Source: Holdemania sp. Marseille-P2844 (lineage in GTDB: Bacteria > Bacillota_I > Bacilli_A > Erysipelotrichales > Erysipelotrichaceae). Taken from it: DNA of 64,000 nucleotides. The notes under the pieces were generated by a model. It was not told where the DNA came from, did no database searches, and saw nothing but the letters and a program-made list of their open reading frames with translations. Position 1 is the stretch's first letter. Each line of letters begins with the position of its first letter. Made by a program: the position numbers and the translations under genes. Positions 55,933 to 63,269 of the stretch are shown here, one piece after another. The stretch covers positions 265,667-329,666 of the forward strand of contig NZ_LT635452.1 in assembly GCF_900120005.1 (NCBI RefSeq). The letters are read 5' to 3'.

Positions 55933-56724
55933 ATGGAAAATTTCATGAACAGCTTCTCTCTGCAGGGCAAAGTCGCCCTGATCACCGGCGCTTCCTACGG
56001 CATCGGCTTCAATATTGCCCGCGGCTTCGCAGCGGCAGGCGCAACGATCGTCTTCAACGATATCAACCAGGAACTGGTCGATAAGGGGCTGGCGGCTTAT
56101 AAAGAAGAAGGCATTCCGGCACACGGATATGTCTGCGACGTTACCGATGAAGCGGCCGTCAACGAGCTGGTAAAGAAAATTGAAGCCGAAGTCGGCGTGA
56201 TTGATATCCTGGTCAACAACGCGGGAATCATCAAGCGGATCCCGATGCTGGAAATGGCGGCTGCGGATTTCCGCAAAGTCATCGACATTGACCTGAACGG
56301 TCCGTTCATCGTTTCCAAGGCTGTCATTCCGGGCATGATCAAGAAGGGTCATGGCAAGATCATCAACATCTGTTCGATGATGAGCGAACTGGGACGCGAA
56401 ACAGTTTCCGCTTATGCGGCAGCTAAGGGCGGCTTAAAAATGCTGACGAAGAACATCGCTTCCGAATACGGCGAATACAATATCCAGTGCAACGGTATCG
56501 GCCCGGGTTATATCGAGACGCCGCAGACCGCTCCGCTGCGTGTTGAAGGTCATCCGTTCAACAGCTTCATCATTTCCAAAACACCGGCTGCTCGCTGGGG
56601 CAAACCAGAAGATCTGATGGGACCGGCGGTATTCCTGGCTTCCGATGCTTCCGACTTCGTCAACGGTCACATTTTGTACGTTGACGGCGGTATTCTGGCT
56701 TACATTGGCAAACAGCCGCAGTAA
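55933..56724 (+). CDS. kduD: 2-dehydro-3-deoxy-D-gluconate 5-dehydrogenase (SDR family)
   Basis: A 263-residue short-chain dehydrogenase: TGASYGIG nucleotide-binding loop, NNAG, catalytic Ser in CSMMSE and the YAAAK pair. Sequence also resembles gluconate 5-dehydrogenases, a sister group, but pairing with kduI makes the KduD role most likely: reduction of 2,5-diketo-3-deoxygluconate to KDG. AAAGGAGAAATAAAA precedes the ATG at 55933. KDG kinase and aldolase are not in the window. Confidence 0.9.
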   Translation: MENFMNSFSLQGKVALITGASYGIGFNIARGFAAAGATIVFNDINQELVDKGLAAYKEEGIPAHGYVCDVTDEAAVNELVKKIEAEVGVIDILVNNAGIIKRIPMLEMAAADFRKVIDIDLNGPFIVSKAVIPGMIKKGHGKIINICSMMSELGRETVSAYAAAKGGLKMLTKNIASEYGEYNIQCNGIGPGYIETPQTAPLRVEGHPFNSFIISKTPAARWGKPEDLMGPAVFLASDASDFVNGHILYVDGGILAYIGKQPQ

Positions 56725-56745
56725 GGTTTCTCGATCGATCATCAG

Positions 56746-56778
56746 AACGCTTTCCTGAAAAGGGGAGCGTTTTTTGTC
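56746..56778 (+). terminator. Terminator of kduI-kduD, target of intron copy 2
   Basis: AACGCT / AGCGTT outer stem continued by TTCC / GGGG wobble pairing, then TTTTTGTC. The second group II intron starts directly after it, seven nt past the stem. Confidence 0.82.
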
Positions 56779-58700
56779 GTGTGCCGGGCATGGCATACAT
56801 CTAGTTGGTGAAAATCCAACCACGGGTATTTACCGCCAAGTGTAGTGAACCACAAGTCGTTAGCAGTGATGTTAAGGGTGAAGGAAGTGGTGTAGCAAAA
56901 TCTTCGAGGTTACGAACAGAAACCTGATGAGGCTAAATGGTGGATAAGGATGCGAAACAAACCAAAGTCCAAAAGGTAAACGTAAAACCAAGACAGTAAA
57001 TCAGGAACTTGTGAAGATAGGAAAGAGATGTATGTCTTACCCCGGGAGGTCTTGTGAACGATGAAGTCCAATAAACTTTAAAATCAGGGATGGTAGCATC
57101 GGTCGAAAAAGGTTTATCACAAGAAGTCAGCTGAGGTCATATTAGTTATCCAGCCTAGATAACGAAGGACTTAATGTATGTATAGTGTGAATCACTATGA
57201 GAAAATGTTCAAGCAATCCGAAAATGAGGATACTCTGAAACAATGAATCGTAATCATTGATGAGGAAAGTAGTGGGGATGGTCTTGGATAAATCTACAAG
57301 TAGAGGAGGAACAGCGAATGAGATTGGTAGAAAAGATGCTAAGTAAAAGAAATATGGAACTGGCGATAAAGAAAGTCAAGAGTAACAAAGGCGCACCGGG
57401 TGTTGATAACATGATGGTGGAAGAAATTGACAAATATTTTGAAATACATGGAGAGGAAATTATAACCGCAATCATGAATATGAAATATAAACCAAAGCCA
57501 GTAAGGAGAGTCTATATACCAAAAGCAGATGGAAAGCAAAGACCGCTAGGTATACCGACAGTAACAGATAGAGTAATACAACAAGCATTAGCGCAGATAC
57601 TGAGCGAAATATATGAACCACATTTCAGTGAAAACAGTTATGGATTTCGCTCCAATAGAAGTGCACATAATGCGATGGAACAAGTATTAGAATATCTAAA
57701 CGAAGGATACGAATGGGTTATTGACATGGATATAGAAAAATATTTCGATACAGTACATCATGACAAGTTAATCTCAATACTTAGAGAACATGTGAATGAA
57801 AGAGAAATACTGCATCTGATACGTTCGTTCTTAAAAGCAGGAGTTATGGAAGATGGACTAGTAAGTCCAAATGAAGCAGGAGTACCACAAGGAGGACCAC
57901 TCAGTCCAGTACTATCAAATATATATTTAGATAAGCTTGATAAAGAACTTGAAGAGAGAGGGCTGCGCTTTGTGAGGTACGCTGATGATGGTAACATCTT
58001 CGTAAAGAGCGAAATGGCAGCAGAAAGAGTAATGAAATCAATCACATGGTGGCTAGAAAGAAAACTATTCTTAAAAGTGAGTGCGACAAAGACCAAAATC
58101 GTAAGACCGACGAAAAGTAATTTTCTAGGTTTTACGTTCTGGAAAGGAAGTATGGGATGGAAGTGTAGGCCAAGCGATAACAGGAAAGCGAAGTTATGCA
58201 TGAAAATCAAAGAAATACTAAAACGGAAACATGCAGTAGCAAGACCATTAGCAGAAACATTTAAAAGAATAAACCAAATTATACGAGGATGGATAAACTA
58301 TTTCCGTATCGGAAGTATGAAACAATTCTTGGATAAATTCGGACAATGGTTAAGACACAAAATAAGAGTGGTTATTATTAAGCAATGGAAGATACCGAAA
58401 CGGATTTATATAAATCTGCAAAGACTGAATAAACTGCAAAATTTTTTCTTCACAGAGGAAGACATATTTAAAGTAGCAAATTCAAGACTAGGATGGTATC
58501 GAAGATGTGGAATGAATGTGGTAAACTACATCTTAAATCCCAGAATACTAGCCATAAAGAAAAAGGAAAGACAAGGCTTAGTCAATCCTTTAGAGTACTA
58601 TCTAAGTTATTCGTGACAGCAATACATATGTAGCGCCGTATACGAGATCCGTACGTACGGTGCAATGGGAGGGGCGAAATTTATTTTCCCTCTACCCTAT
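56779..58700 (+). mobile_element. Group II intron (class C-like), copy 2
   Basis: Same length, boundaries and structure as copy 1 at 2233-4154: 5' GTGTGCC, domain V and VI near the 3' end, maturase gene inside. Only scattered point differences are visible (for example T to A near 56950, G to A near 57297), and the flanking DNA is unrelated, so this is a recent retrotransposition. Sense orientation relative to the upstream operon and location past a terminator match copy 1. Confidence 0.92.
57318..58616 (+). CDS. ltrA: Group II intron reverse transcriptase/maturase, copy 2
   Basis: A 432-residue maturase with the same blocks and YADD catalytic site as copy 1. Amino-acid differences I can see: Ile4 to Val, Pro to Ser in the conserved SYGFRPNRS block (SYGFRSNRS here), Ile to Met in VIDIDIEKYF, and Ser to Phe near NFSFTEED. 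The Pro to Ser change is in a conserved RT motif and might reduce activity; the frame is otherwise intact. Confidence 0.94.
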   Translation: MRLVEKMLSKRNMELAIKKVKSNKGAPGVDNMMVEEIDKYFEIHGEEIITAIMNMKYKPKPVRRVYIPKADGKQRPLGIPTVTDRVIQQALAQILSEIYEPHFSENSYGFRSNRSAHNAMEQVLEYLNEGYEWVIDMDIEKYFDTVHHDKLISILREHVNEREILHLIRSFLKAGVMEDGLVSPNEAGVPQGGPLSPVLSNIYLDKLDKELEERGLRFVRYADDGNIFVKSEMAAERVMKSITWWLERKLFLKVSATKTKIVRPTKSNFLGFTFWKGSMGWKCRPSDNRKAKLCMKIKEILKRKHAVARPLAETFKRINQIIRGWINYFRIGSMKQFLDKFGQWLRHKIRVVIIKQWKIPKRIYINLQRLNKLQNFFFTEEDIFKVANSRLGWYRRCGMNVVNYILNPRILAIKKKERQGLVNPLEYYLSYS

Positions 58701-58742
58701 TTTACATTACTTCATACAATATCGGAAGAAAATCATCTGCCT

Positions 58743-59035
58743 CGGCATCTTTAGAATTTCCATCGGAATTCGTTAAAAATTTGTAATGATTCATCACGGA
58801 ACGATCACGGAAAAACCATCGTTATCCCATAATTTTTTCCTATAATACAGTCATCAGGAAAGGAGGCATCCAAGAAGATCAGTATAGAATTTCAAATATT
58901 TTCCTCTTCTCAAAATATAGAAATAAAATAGTTTTCCCTCTTCTCTTATAAATAATAATCATGATCCCGATGAAAACCCTCCCCTGTTTTCACGGGAGAA
59001 AAGGCTGCGCTTTCCCCGGCGCAGCTTTTTTCTGC
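58743..59035. repeat. ~290-bp direct repeat, copy 1 (contains ncRNA unit A)
   Basis: Near-identical to 61571-61861 in the same orientation. Differences are few (ATCTTTAG/ACCTTTAG, AATTTCCATC/AATTTTCATC, CTTATAAATAATAATC/CTTAAATCAATAATC, GCAGC/GCAG at the terminator). The two copies bracket blaI-blaR. The block includes promoter, transcribed unit and terminator. Confidence 0.93.
58853..59031 (+). ncRNA. Candidate small RNA A
   Basis: TATAAT at 58841-58846 lacks a -35 but is preceded by an 11-bp-period direct repeat ATCACGGA (58793-58800, 58804-58811), a layout used by OmpR-type activators. The predicted transcript of about 180 nt has a purine-rich AGGAAAGGAGG near its 5' end with no start codon at usable distance, two CU-rich tracts (TTTTCCTCTTCTC and TTTTCCCTCTTCTC), a CTCCC / GGGAG hairpin and a terminator GCTGCGC / GCGCAGC with a TTTCCCCG loop and T6. 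No convincing reading frame. blaI downstream has its own promoter. Confidence 0.65.
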
Positions 59036-59085
59036 ATGAGAAACAGAAGGATCTTTGTTGGCAAGGGGGATGAAAGAAAAAAATA

Positions 59086-59137
59086 TTAGACAAACGTCTA
59101 AAATTAAATTGACAAGTATTTTAGACAAATGTAGAAT
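59086..59137 (+). promoter_or_regulatory. blaI promoter with two BlaI-type operators
   Basis: TTGACA (59109-59114), 17-bp spacer, TAGAAT (59132-59137). Operator 1 TTAGAC-AAAC-GTCTAA (59086-59101) is a perfect-armed inverted repeat upstream; operator 2, TTTAGACAAATGTAGAA (59120-59136), fills the spacer and touches the -10. Both share the GACAAAYGT core, similar to the ACANNTGT core of BlaI/CopY sites, so BlaI should repress its own operon. Confidence 0.82.
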
Positions 59138-59162
59138 ATGGATAGAAGGAAGGGATGAAAAC

Positions 59163-59549
59163 ATGAAGCTTTCAAGAAAACTCCCGGAAGCCGAATTCGA
59201 GATCATGAAGGTTGTCTGGGGGAAAGAACCGCCGCTGACCAGTACGCTGTTAATGGAAGAACTCAAACAAACCAAGGATTGGAAAGTTCCTACTTTATCG
59301 TCGCTGTTGTCCCGCCTGGTTGACCGCGGTTATCTGCGGACGGAGAAAAATGGGAAGGAAAGAACATATTATCCTCTGATTACAGAAGATGAATATCTTC
59401 AATTTGAAAGTCAGGATTTCCGTCAGCGCTACGCTCAGCGCAGCTGGATCAGTCTGATGAACGCGTTTTATGATGGCGAAGCGGTAAGCGATGAAGAACT
59501 GGATCAACTGCAGGCCTGGCTGGATATGAAACGGAAGACAGACGGATGA
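59163..59549 (+). CDS. blaI: BlaI/MecI-family repressor
   Basis: A 128-residue winged-helix repressor: LPEAEFEIMKVVWGKEPPLTSTLLMEEL, then VPTLSSLLSRLVDRGYLRTEKNGKERTYYPLI, with the helical dimerisation tail. NAF at residues 100-102 lies where BlaI/MecI are cleaved (Asn-Phe) on induction. GGAAGGGATGAAAAC precedes the ATG at 59163. It overlaps blaR by 4 nt. Confidence 0.94.
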   Translation: MKLSRKLPEAEFEIMKVVWGKEPPLTSTLLMEELKQTKDWKVPTLSSLLSRLVDRGYLRTEKNGKERTYYPLITEDEYLQFESQDFRQRYAQRSWISLMNAFYDGEAVSDEELDQLQAWLDMKRKTDG

Positions 59550-61507
59550 ATGGGGCGGAGCTGTTATTCCGGCATTGTCTGCCGCATTCGCTGTTAACGC
59601 TGATCGTACTCTTTATCCTTCGCCGCATGCATCGTCAATCCTCCCGAACTGCTTATGGAATCTGTATCATCCTGCTGCTGGGGTTATTGATTCCTGTTAA
59701 GATTCCGCTGCCTGTTTCTTCGGAAATCATCGAACCGGTCAGGTCGCTGCCGCTGAGTGAAGTCTGGATTGAATCCCAGACGCCGGTTTCTTCTATTATG
59801 CCGACATTGGCAGCGTCAAATCCGTCGGAGCCGAGAATGAACGGAACTCAGATCGTCACCCTTTTATGGCTGGGCGGCTGCGCGGTAGCTTTGGGAATAA
59901 ATCTGATCCGCAACCGGGAAAGTCTGAAATGGATCCGTCGCTGGTCAAGGCCGGCAGGATCTGCTGAATTGGAATTATTACGCCGGCTTCAGTCGCAGAT
60001 GAAGCTGAAACGGCACATCCAGCTGATGACATGCGGCGGGATCGCAACGCCATGCGCGCTGGGGTTGATTCATCCAAAGTTGATTTTACCGGAACAGGAT
60101 TGGGAAAAGGAAGAGCTGACGCTGGTCCTTACCCATGAGTTGGTTCATATCCGGCGCTATGACAGCTGGATAAGATTGTTAAGCGTGATCGCCCGGGTTG
60201 TATACTGGTTTAATCCGATTGTCTACCTGTTGGAAATTCAGCTGAATCAATATTGTGAACAAGCCTGCGACGAAGCCGTGATCCGAAACTGTACGATGGA
60301 ACAGCGGCATCGCTATGGCAGTCTGCTGCTGAGGCAGGCACGTTCCACACACTCGCTGCCGATCCTGTCCACAGGCTTTATGTTAAAGCCGAAACAGCTT
60401 CAGGAGCGGATAATGCGGGTCATGAATCAAAAACAATTTAAAATGAATTGGGAAAAGGTGCTGATTGTGGCCGCTTTGGTCATGATGGCAGGATGCGTGA
60501 TGAAGGAAAAGGAGATTCGGAATTTCCTGGCAACGCCGCTGGCTAATGCAAAGCCTGAGAATAATGTGATTTATTTGAATTCAGATAAACTACAAGGATA
60601 TAGAAAACAAGCTGAATTTGAAGAAACATTCATTTTAGAGAATAAAGACTTGTCGCTGAATCAATTTCGGGAAAAGATGGAGACTGAAGTTGAAAATCTC
60701 CGTGCAGAAGGCTTTGCGTTGGACAGTTTAGTCGTTTATCCCAACAGAATCCAGCAGATTGTTTTACCTCAGTCTGTAACGATATCTTCCATAATCTATG
60801 ATTCTAAGATCAATAAAAACCGCAGGATTAATTTAAGCTTCATATTTGACGGGGATAATGACAAGATTACCTATGAACAAAGCAATCAGATGTATGCTGC
60901 ACTGATGGATGTGATGAACGATTATTTTGATAACCTCACCGAATCCCAAAGGCAAGCCTTTCTTTATGAGGATGAACGGGAATCCGTATTGAATTTTATC
61001 GAGCAAAAATTTGAGGAGCAAACAAAAAATACAATGTTCAGCATTCGGCAGCTTTCCTTTACTTCGATTGAAATTGATGAGAATTTACCAACTGTAAATG
61101 TCCAGCTGAGCCAGACCCTGGAAGAATTGCGGAACTTGAGTTATGATGAACTTATGTCGCTTGCACAAATTGAAGAAGGGCCAAGTTATACGTTGATTAC
61201 TGCCGATGGAATCAAAATCTATGGCATCGGTATCGGTTTCTATCAACCGATCAGTTCGATTTGTAAAAATGCAGAAGCCCGGATTTCCGCGCAGGCTTAT
61301 GTTAAGTTTTATGAGAATGAAAACGGGATCCAGCATCTTCAGGAAATTCCTGATTTAATAAGTAGGGTTGATCAGATTCTCAATGATCGTCTGCAGAACT
61401 TGCAGGGGGAGGATCATTCGATGTTATGTGAAAACTTAAGAAAGCGAATTGTAGAAGAATTGAATGTGGAAAACAGTCTTATTTGGGTTGATGTCATTAA
61501 AGATTAA
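59546..61507 (+). CDS. BlaR1-like M56 metallopeptidase sensor with unusual extracytoplasmic domain
   Basis: A 653-residue protein. Residues 1-310 are a BlaR1/MecR1-type M56 peptidase: membrane helices near 12-26, 38-54 and 102-117, the zinc motif HELVH (197-201) in LVLTHELVHIRRYDSW, EQACDEAV further on and a final helix near 300-316. Residues 318-653 form a polar domain without the SxxK/penicillin-binding signature of true BlaR1, and this part is AT-richer. The helix ends in LVMMAGC (Cys317), which looks like a lipobox. The inducer is probably not a beta-lactam. Confidence 0.85.
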   Translation: MNGAELLFRHCLPHSLLTLIVLFILRRMHRQSSRTAYGICIILLLGLLIPVKIPLPVSSEIIEPVRSLPLSEVWIESQTPVSSIMPTLAASNPSEPRMNGTQIVTLLWLGGCAVALGINLIRNRESLKWIRRWSRPAGSAELELLRRLQSQMKLKRHIQLMTCGGIATPCALGLIHPKLILPEQDWEKEELTLVLTHELVHIRRYDSWIRLLSVIARVVYWFNPIVYLLEIQLNQYCEQACDEAVIRNCTMEQRHRYGSLLLRQARSTHSLPILSTGFMLKPKQLQERIMRVMNQKQFKMNWEKVLIVAALVMMAGCVMKEKEIRNFLATPLANAKPENNVIYLNSDKLQGYRKQAEFEETFILENKDLSLNQFREKMETEVENLRAEGFALDSLVVYPNRIQQIVLPQSVTISSIIYDSKINKNRRINLSFIFDGDNDKITYEQSNQMYAALMDVMNDYFDNLTESQRQAFLYEDERESVLNFIEQKFEEQTKNTMFSIRQLSFTSIEIDENLPTVNVQLSQTLEELRNLSYDELMSLAQIEEGPSYTLITADGIKIYGIGIGFYQPISSICKNAEARISAQAYVKFYENENGIQHLQEIPDLISRVDQILNDRLQNLQGEDHSMLCENLRKRIVEELNVENSLIWVDVIKD

Positions 61508-61570
61508 GTAGCTCTGTTACAGTGGGGCGCTGGAAATTAAAACGATAAGCAGAACGATTTTCGCTGGAAG

Positions 61571-61861
61571 CGGCACCTTTAGAATTTTCATCGGAATTCG
61601 TTAAAAATTTGTAATGATTCATCACGGAACGATCACGGAAAAACCATCGTTATCCCATAATTTTTTCCTATAATACAGTCATCAGGAAAGGAGGCATCCA
61701 AGAAGATCAGTATAGAATTTCAAATATTTTCCTCTTCTCAAAATATAGAAATAAAATAGTTTTCCCTCTTCTCTTAAATCAATAATCATGATCCCGATGA
61801 AAACCCTCCCCTGTTTTCACGGGAGAAAAGGCTGCGCTTTCCCCGGCGCAGTTTTTTCTGC
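61571..61861. repeat. ~290-bp direct repeat, copy 2 (contains ncRNA unit B)
   Basis: Second copy of the block at 58743-59035, offset 2,828 bp, same orientation. Recombination between the copies would delete blaI-blaR and leave one unit. Confidence 0.93.
61681..61857 (+). ncRNA. Candidate small RNA B
   Basis: Near-identical to unit A: TATAAT at 61669-61674, the 11-bp-period ATCACGGA repeats, AGGAAAGGAGG, both CU-rich tracts, CTCCC / GGGAG hairpin, and terminator GCTGCGC / GCGCAG with T6. No gene follows in the sense direction before units C and D, which argues against its being a mere leader. Confidence 0.65.
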
Positions 61862-61975
61862 TTTCTATCATGACTTGCGGAAACACCGGGACTTTTTTGT
61901 TATCCTTAAAGAGGGTTTACACGCATTAGACAAAAAATGCTCGGTACGTTCAAAATGATTTTCTATAATAATGTC

Positions 61976-62120
61976 CTTAAGAAAGGGAGTATCCAGTCAG
62001 AAGCCCAAGCTGGCGAATATTCAATTATCCACAAGCATAAACTGATCATTCCAAATTTTTCTCTTCTGTTAATTCATGTCTTTGAAACACTTCTGTCCCT
62101 CCCTCAGAAGTTGTTTTTTT
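61976..62120 (+). ncRNA. Candidate small RNA C (diverged relative of A and B)
   Basis: TATAAT at 61964-61969, followed by GTCCTTAAGAAAGGGAGTATCC, which aligns with GTCATCAGGAAAGGAGGCATCC in A and B. It has a CU-rich TTTTTCTCTTCTG and a terminator (CTTCTG / CAGAAG, 62090-62110) whose loop is TCCCTCCCT, followed by TTGTTTTTTT. Upstream, TTTAC and TAGAC lie 11 bp apart, and ATTAGACAAAAAATGCT resembles the blaI operators. An 89-codon frame across it (61937-62206) runs through the terminator and is not credible. Confidence 0.6.
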
Positions 62121-62290
62121 CGGCCGGGACTAACGATAACAATACCCTTTCCGATCACCGGCCTGCCTTAACTGGTGTTCTGATTGACGACATTAACTGT
62201 TCGTAATCCGCTCAATATCCAGATCTGATTTTCACAAAAAGTTCACGATGCTTCCATAAACAACACACAGTATTCCGATATACTAATAAT

Positions 62291-62448
62291 GGAAACAGAG
62301 AAGACCACAAAACATTTCTTCATTTCTAAAATTTTCCTTTCTTAATTAATTTAAATTTGATCTTCTCTGTTCATAATAAGTACGAAAGGAAATCCCCCGT
62401 TTCCTTTCTCCCATGAGAAACCGCAACTTTCCCTCTTGCGGTTTTTTT
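62291..62448 (+). ncRNA. Candidate small RNA D
   Basis: TATACT (62279-62284) with TTCAC repeated at 11-bp spacing (62231-62235, 62242-62246) at the same distance upstream as in A and B. The predicted RNA of about 158 nt folds into three hairpins: AACAGAGAAGA / TCTTCTCTGTT closing a long CU-rich loop, GAAAGGAAA / TTTCCTTTC, and terminator CCGCAA / TTGCGG with a CTTTCCCTC loop and T7. Its primary sequence differs from A-C but the plan is the same. No reading frame. Confidence 0.58.
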
Positions 62449-62526
62449 CATTGAGAAACGCCGTAAGTATTGTGGCTCTTTCAAAAATAGTGTTGGTGAG
62501 AGAAAAACCGAAACAAGAAAGACGCA

Positions 62527-62555
62527 GATGAGTTCCAGAAATGGGACTCATTTTT
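62527..62555 (+). terminator. Hairpin with T-tail upstream of the IS200 element
   Basis: ATGAGTTCC / GGGACTCAT stem with AGAAAT loop and TTTTTAA. It would stop transcripts entering the IS from the left. 62449-62526 shows nothing else. Confidence 0.7.
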
Positions 62556-62614
62556 AATACGAAGTGGATACCACGTGCTATGCGCGTGGTGCCAGAGCTT
62601 AAAGTGTTAAAAAA

Positions 62615-62680
62615 ACAAATACCCTCCGATATAATGAAGAAGGTCTGACAGCCAACAACAAAATAAAGGAGGGTATTTGT
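62615..62680 (+). promoter_or_regulatory. IS200 leader hairpin sequestering the ribosome site
   Basis: ACAAATACCCTCC (62615-62627) and GGAGGGTATTTGT (62668-62680) form a perfect 13-bp stem that hides the GGAGG Shine-Dalgarno of tnpA. IS200 leaders are known to use such a stem to keep translation very low. The loop contains its own GATATAATG, a possible internal -10. Confidence 0.88.
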
Positions 62681-62683
62681 CAA

Positions 62684-63151
62684 ATGAATGACAAAAACAG
62701 TTTATCACACACGACATGGCGATGCAAATATCACATCATCATCGTTCCAAAATATCGAAGAATGGTGATCTATAACAAATTGAGGTTGGACATCGGAAAG
62801 ATTCTGAGAATGTTGATCGAAAGAAAACCGGGATGCAAGCTATTGGAAGCGGAAGCGTGTCCAGATCATGTGCATATGTTGATCGAAATACCACCGAAGT
62901 ATGGCATCTCAGAGTTTATGGGATATTTGAAAAGTAAATCAACATTAATGATCTTTGAACGACATGCCAACATGAAGTACAAATTCGGGAACAGAAAATT
63001 CTGGGCAAGAGGGTACTATGTGGATACGGTAGGAAAGAATGAAAAAGTAATCAAAGAGTATATTCAAAACCAGTTGCAGGAAGACAAACTGGCAGATCAA
63101 ATGAGCATGAAGGAATTTATCGACCCGTTTACGGGTGAGCCGGTGAAATAA
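62684..63151 (+). CDS. tnpA: IS200/IS605-family Y1 transposase TnpA
   Basis: A 155-residue HUH single-stranded DNA transposase. HTTWRCKYHIIIVPKYRR at the start, the metal-binding HVHML motif (HUH) near residue 65, and the catalytic Tyr in KEYIQNQ near residue 125 are all present, so it appears intact. It moves the IS as a single-stranded circle using the subterminal hairpins. Confidence 0.95.
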   Translation: MNDKNSLSHTTWRCKYHIIIVPKYRRMVIYNKLRLDIGKILRMLIERKPGCKLLEAEACPDHVHMLIEIPPKYGISEFMGYLKSKSTLMIFERHANMKYKFGNRKFWARGYYVDTVGKNEKVIKEYIQNQLQEDKLADQMSMKEFIDPFTGEPVK

Positions 63152-63269
63152 AGCAATAGGGAAGCCTCTTTGAGAGGCAGCTGGAGAAAGTGTTGCAGCT
63201 GTCAGGCCTCAATGGGCGAAGGCCCAGTGCAACAAAAGGCCCTTATAGGGCCAGAGGATACCACCCGTT

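Noticed and set aside
58743..59035. Reading the repeat as a leader or riboswitch for blaI
   Set aside because: blaI has its own promoter and operators after the terminator, and the second copy (unit B) is not followed by a sense gene.
61937..62206. An 89-codon frame across candidate RNA C
   Set aside because: It runs through the strong terminator at 62086-62120 and begins upstream of the -10 element; no ribosome site at its start.
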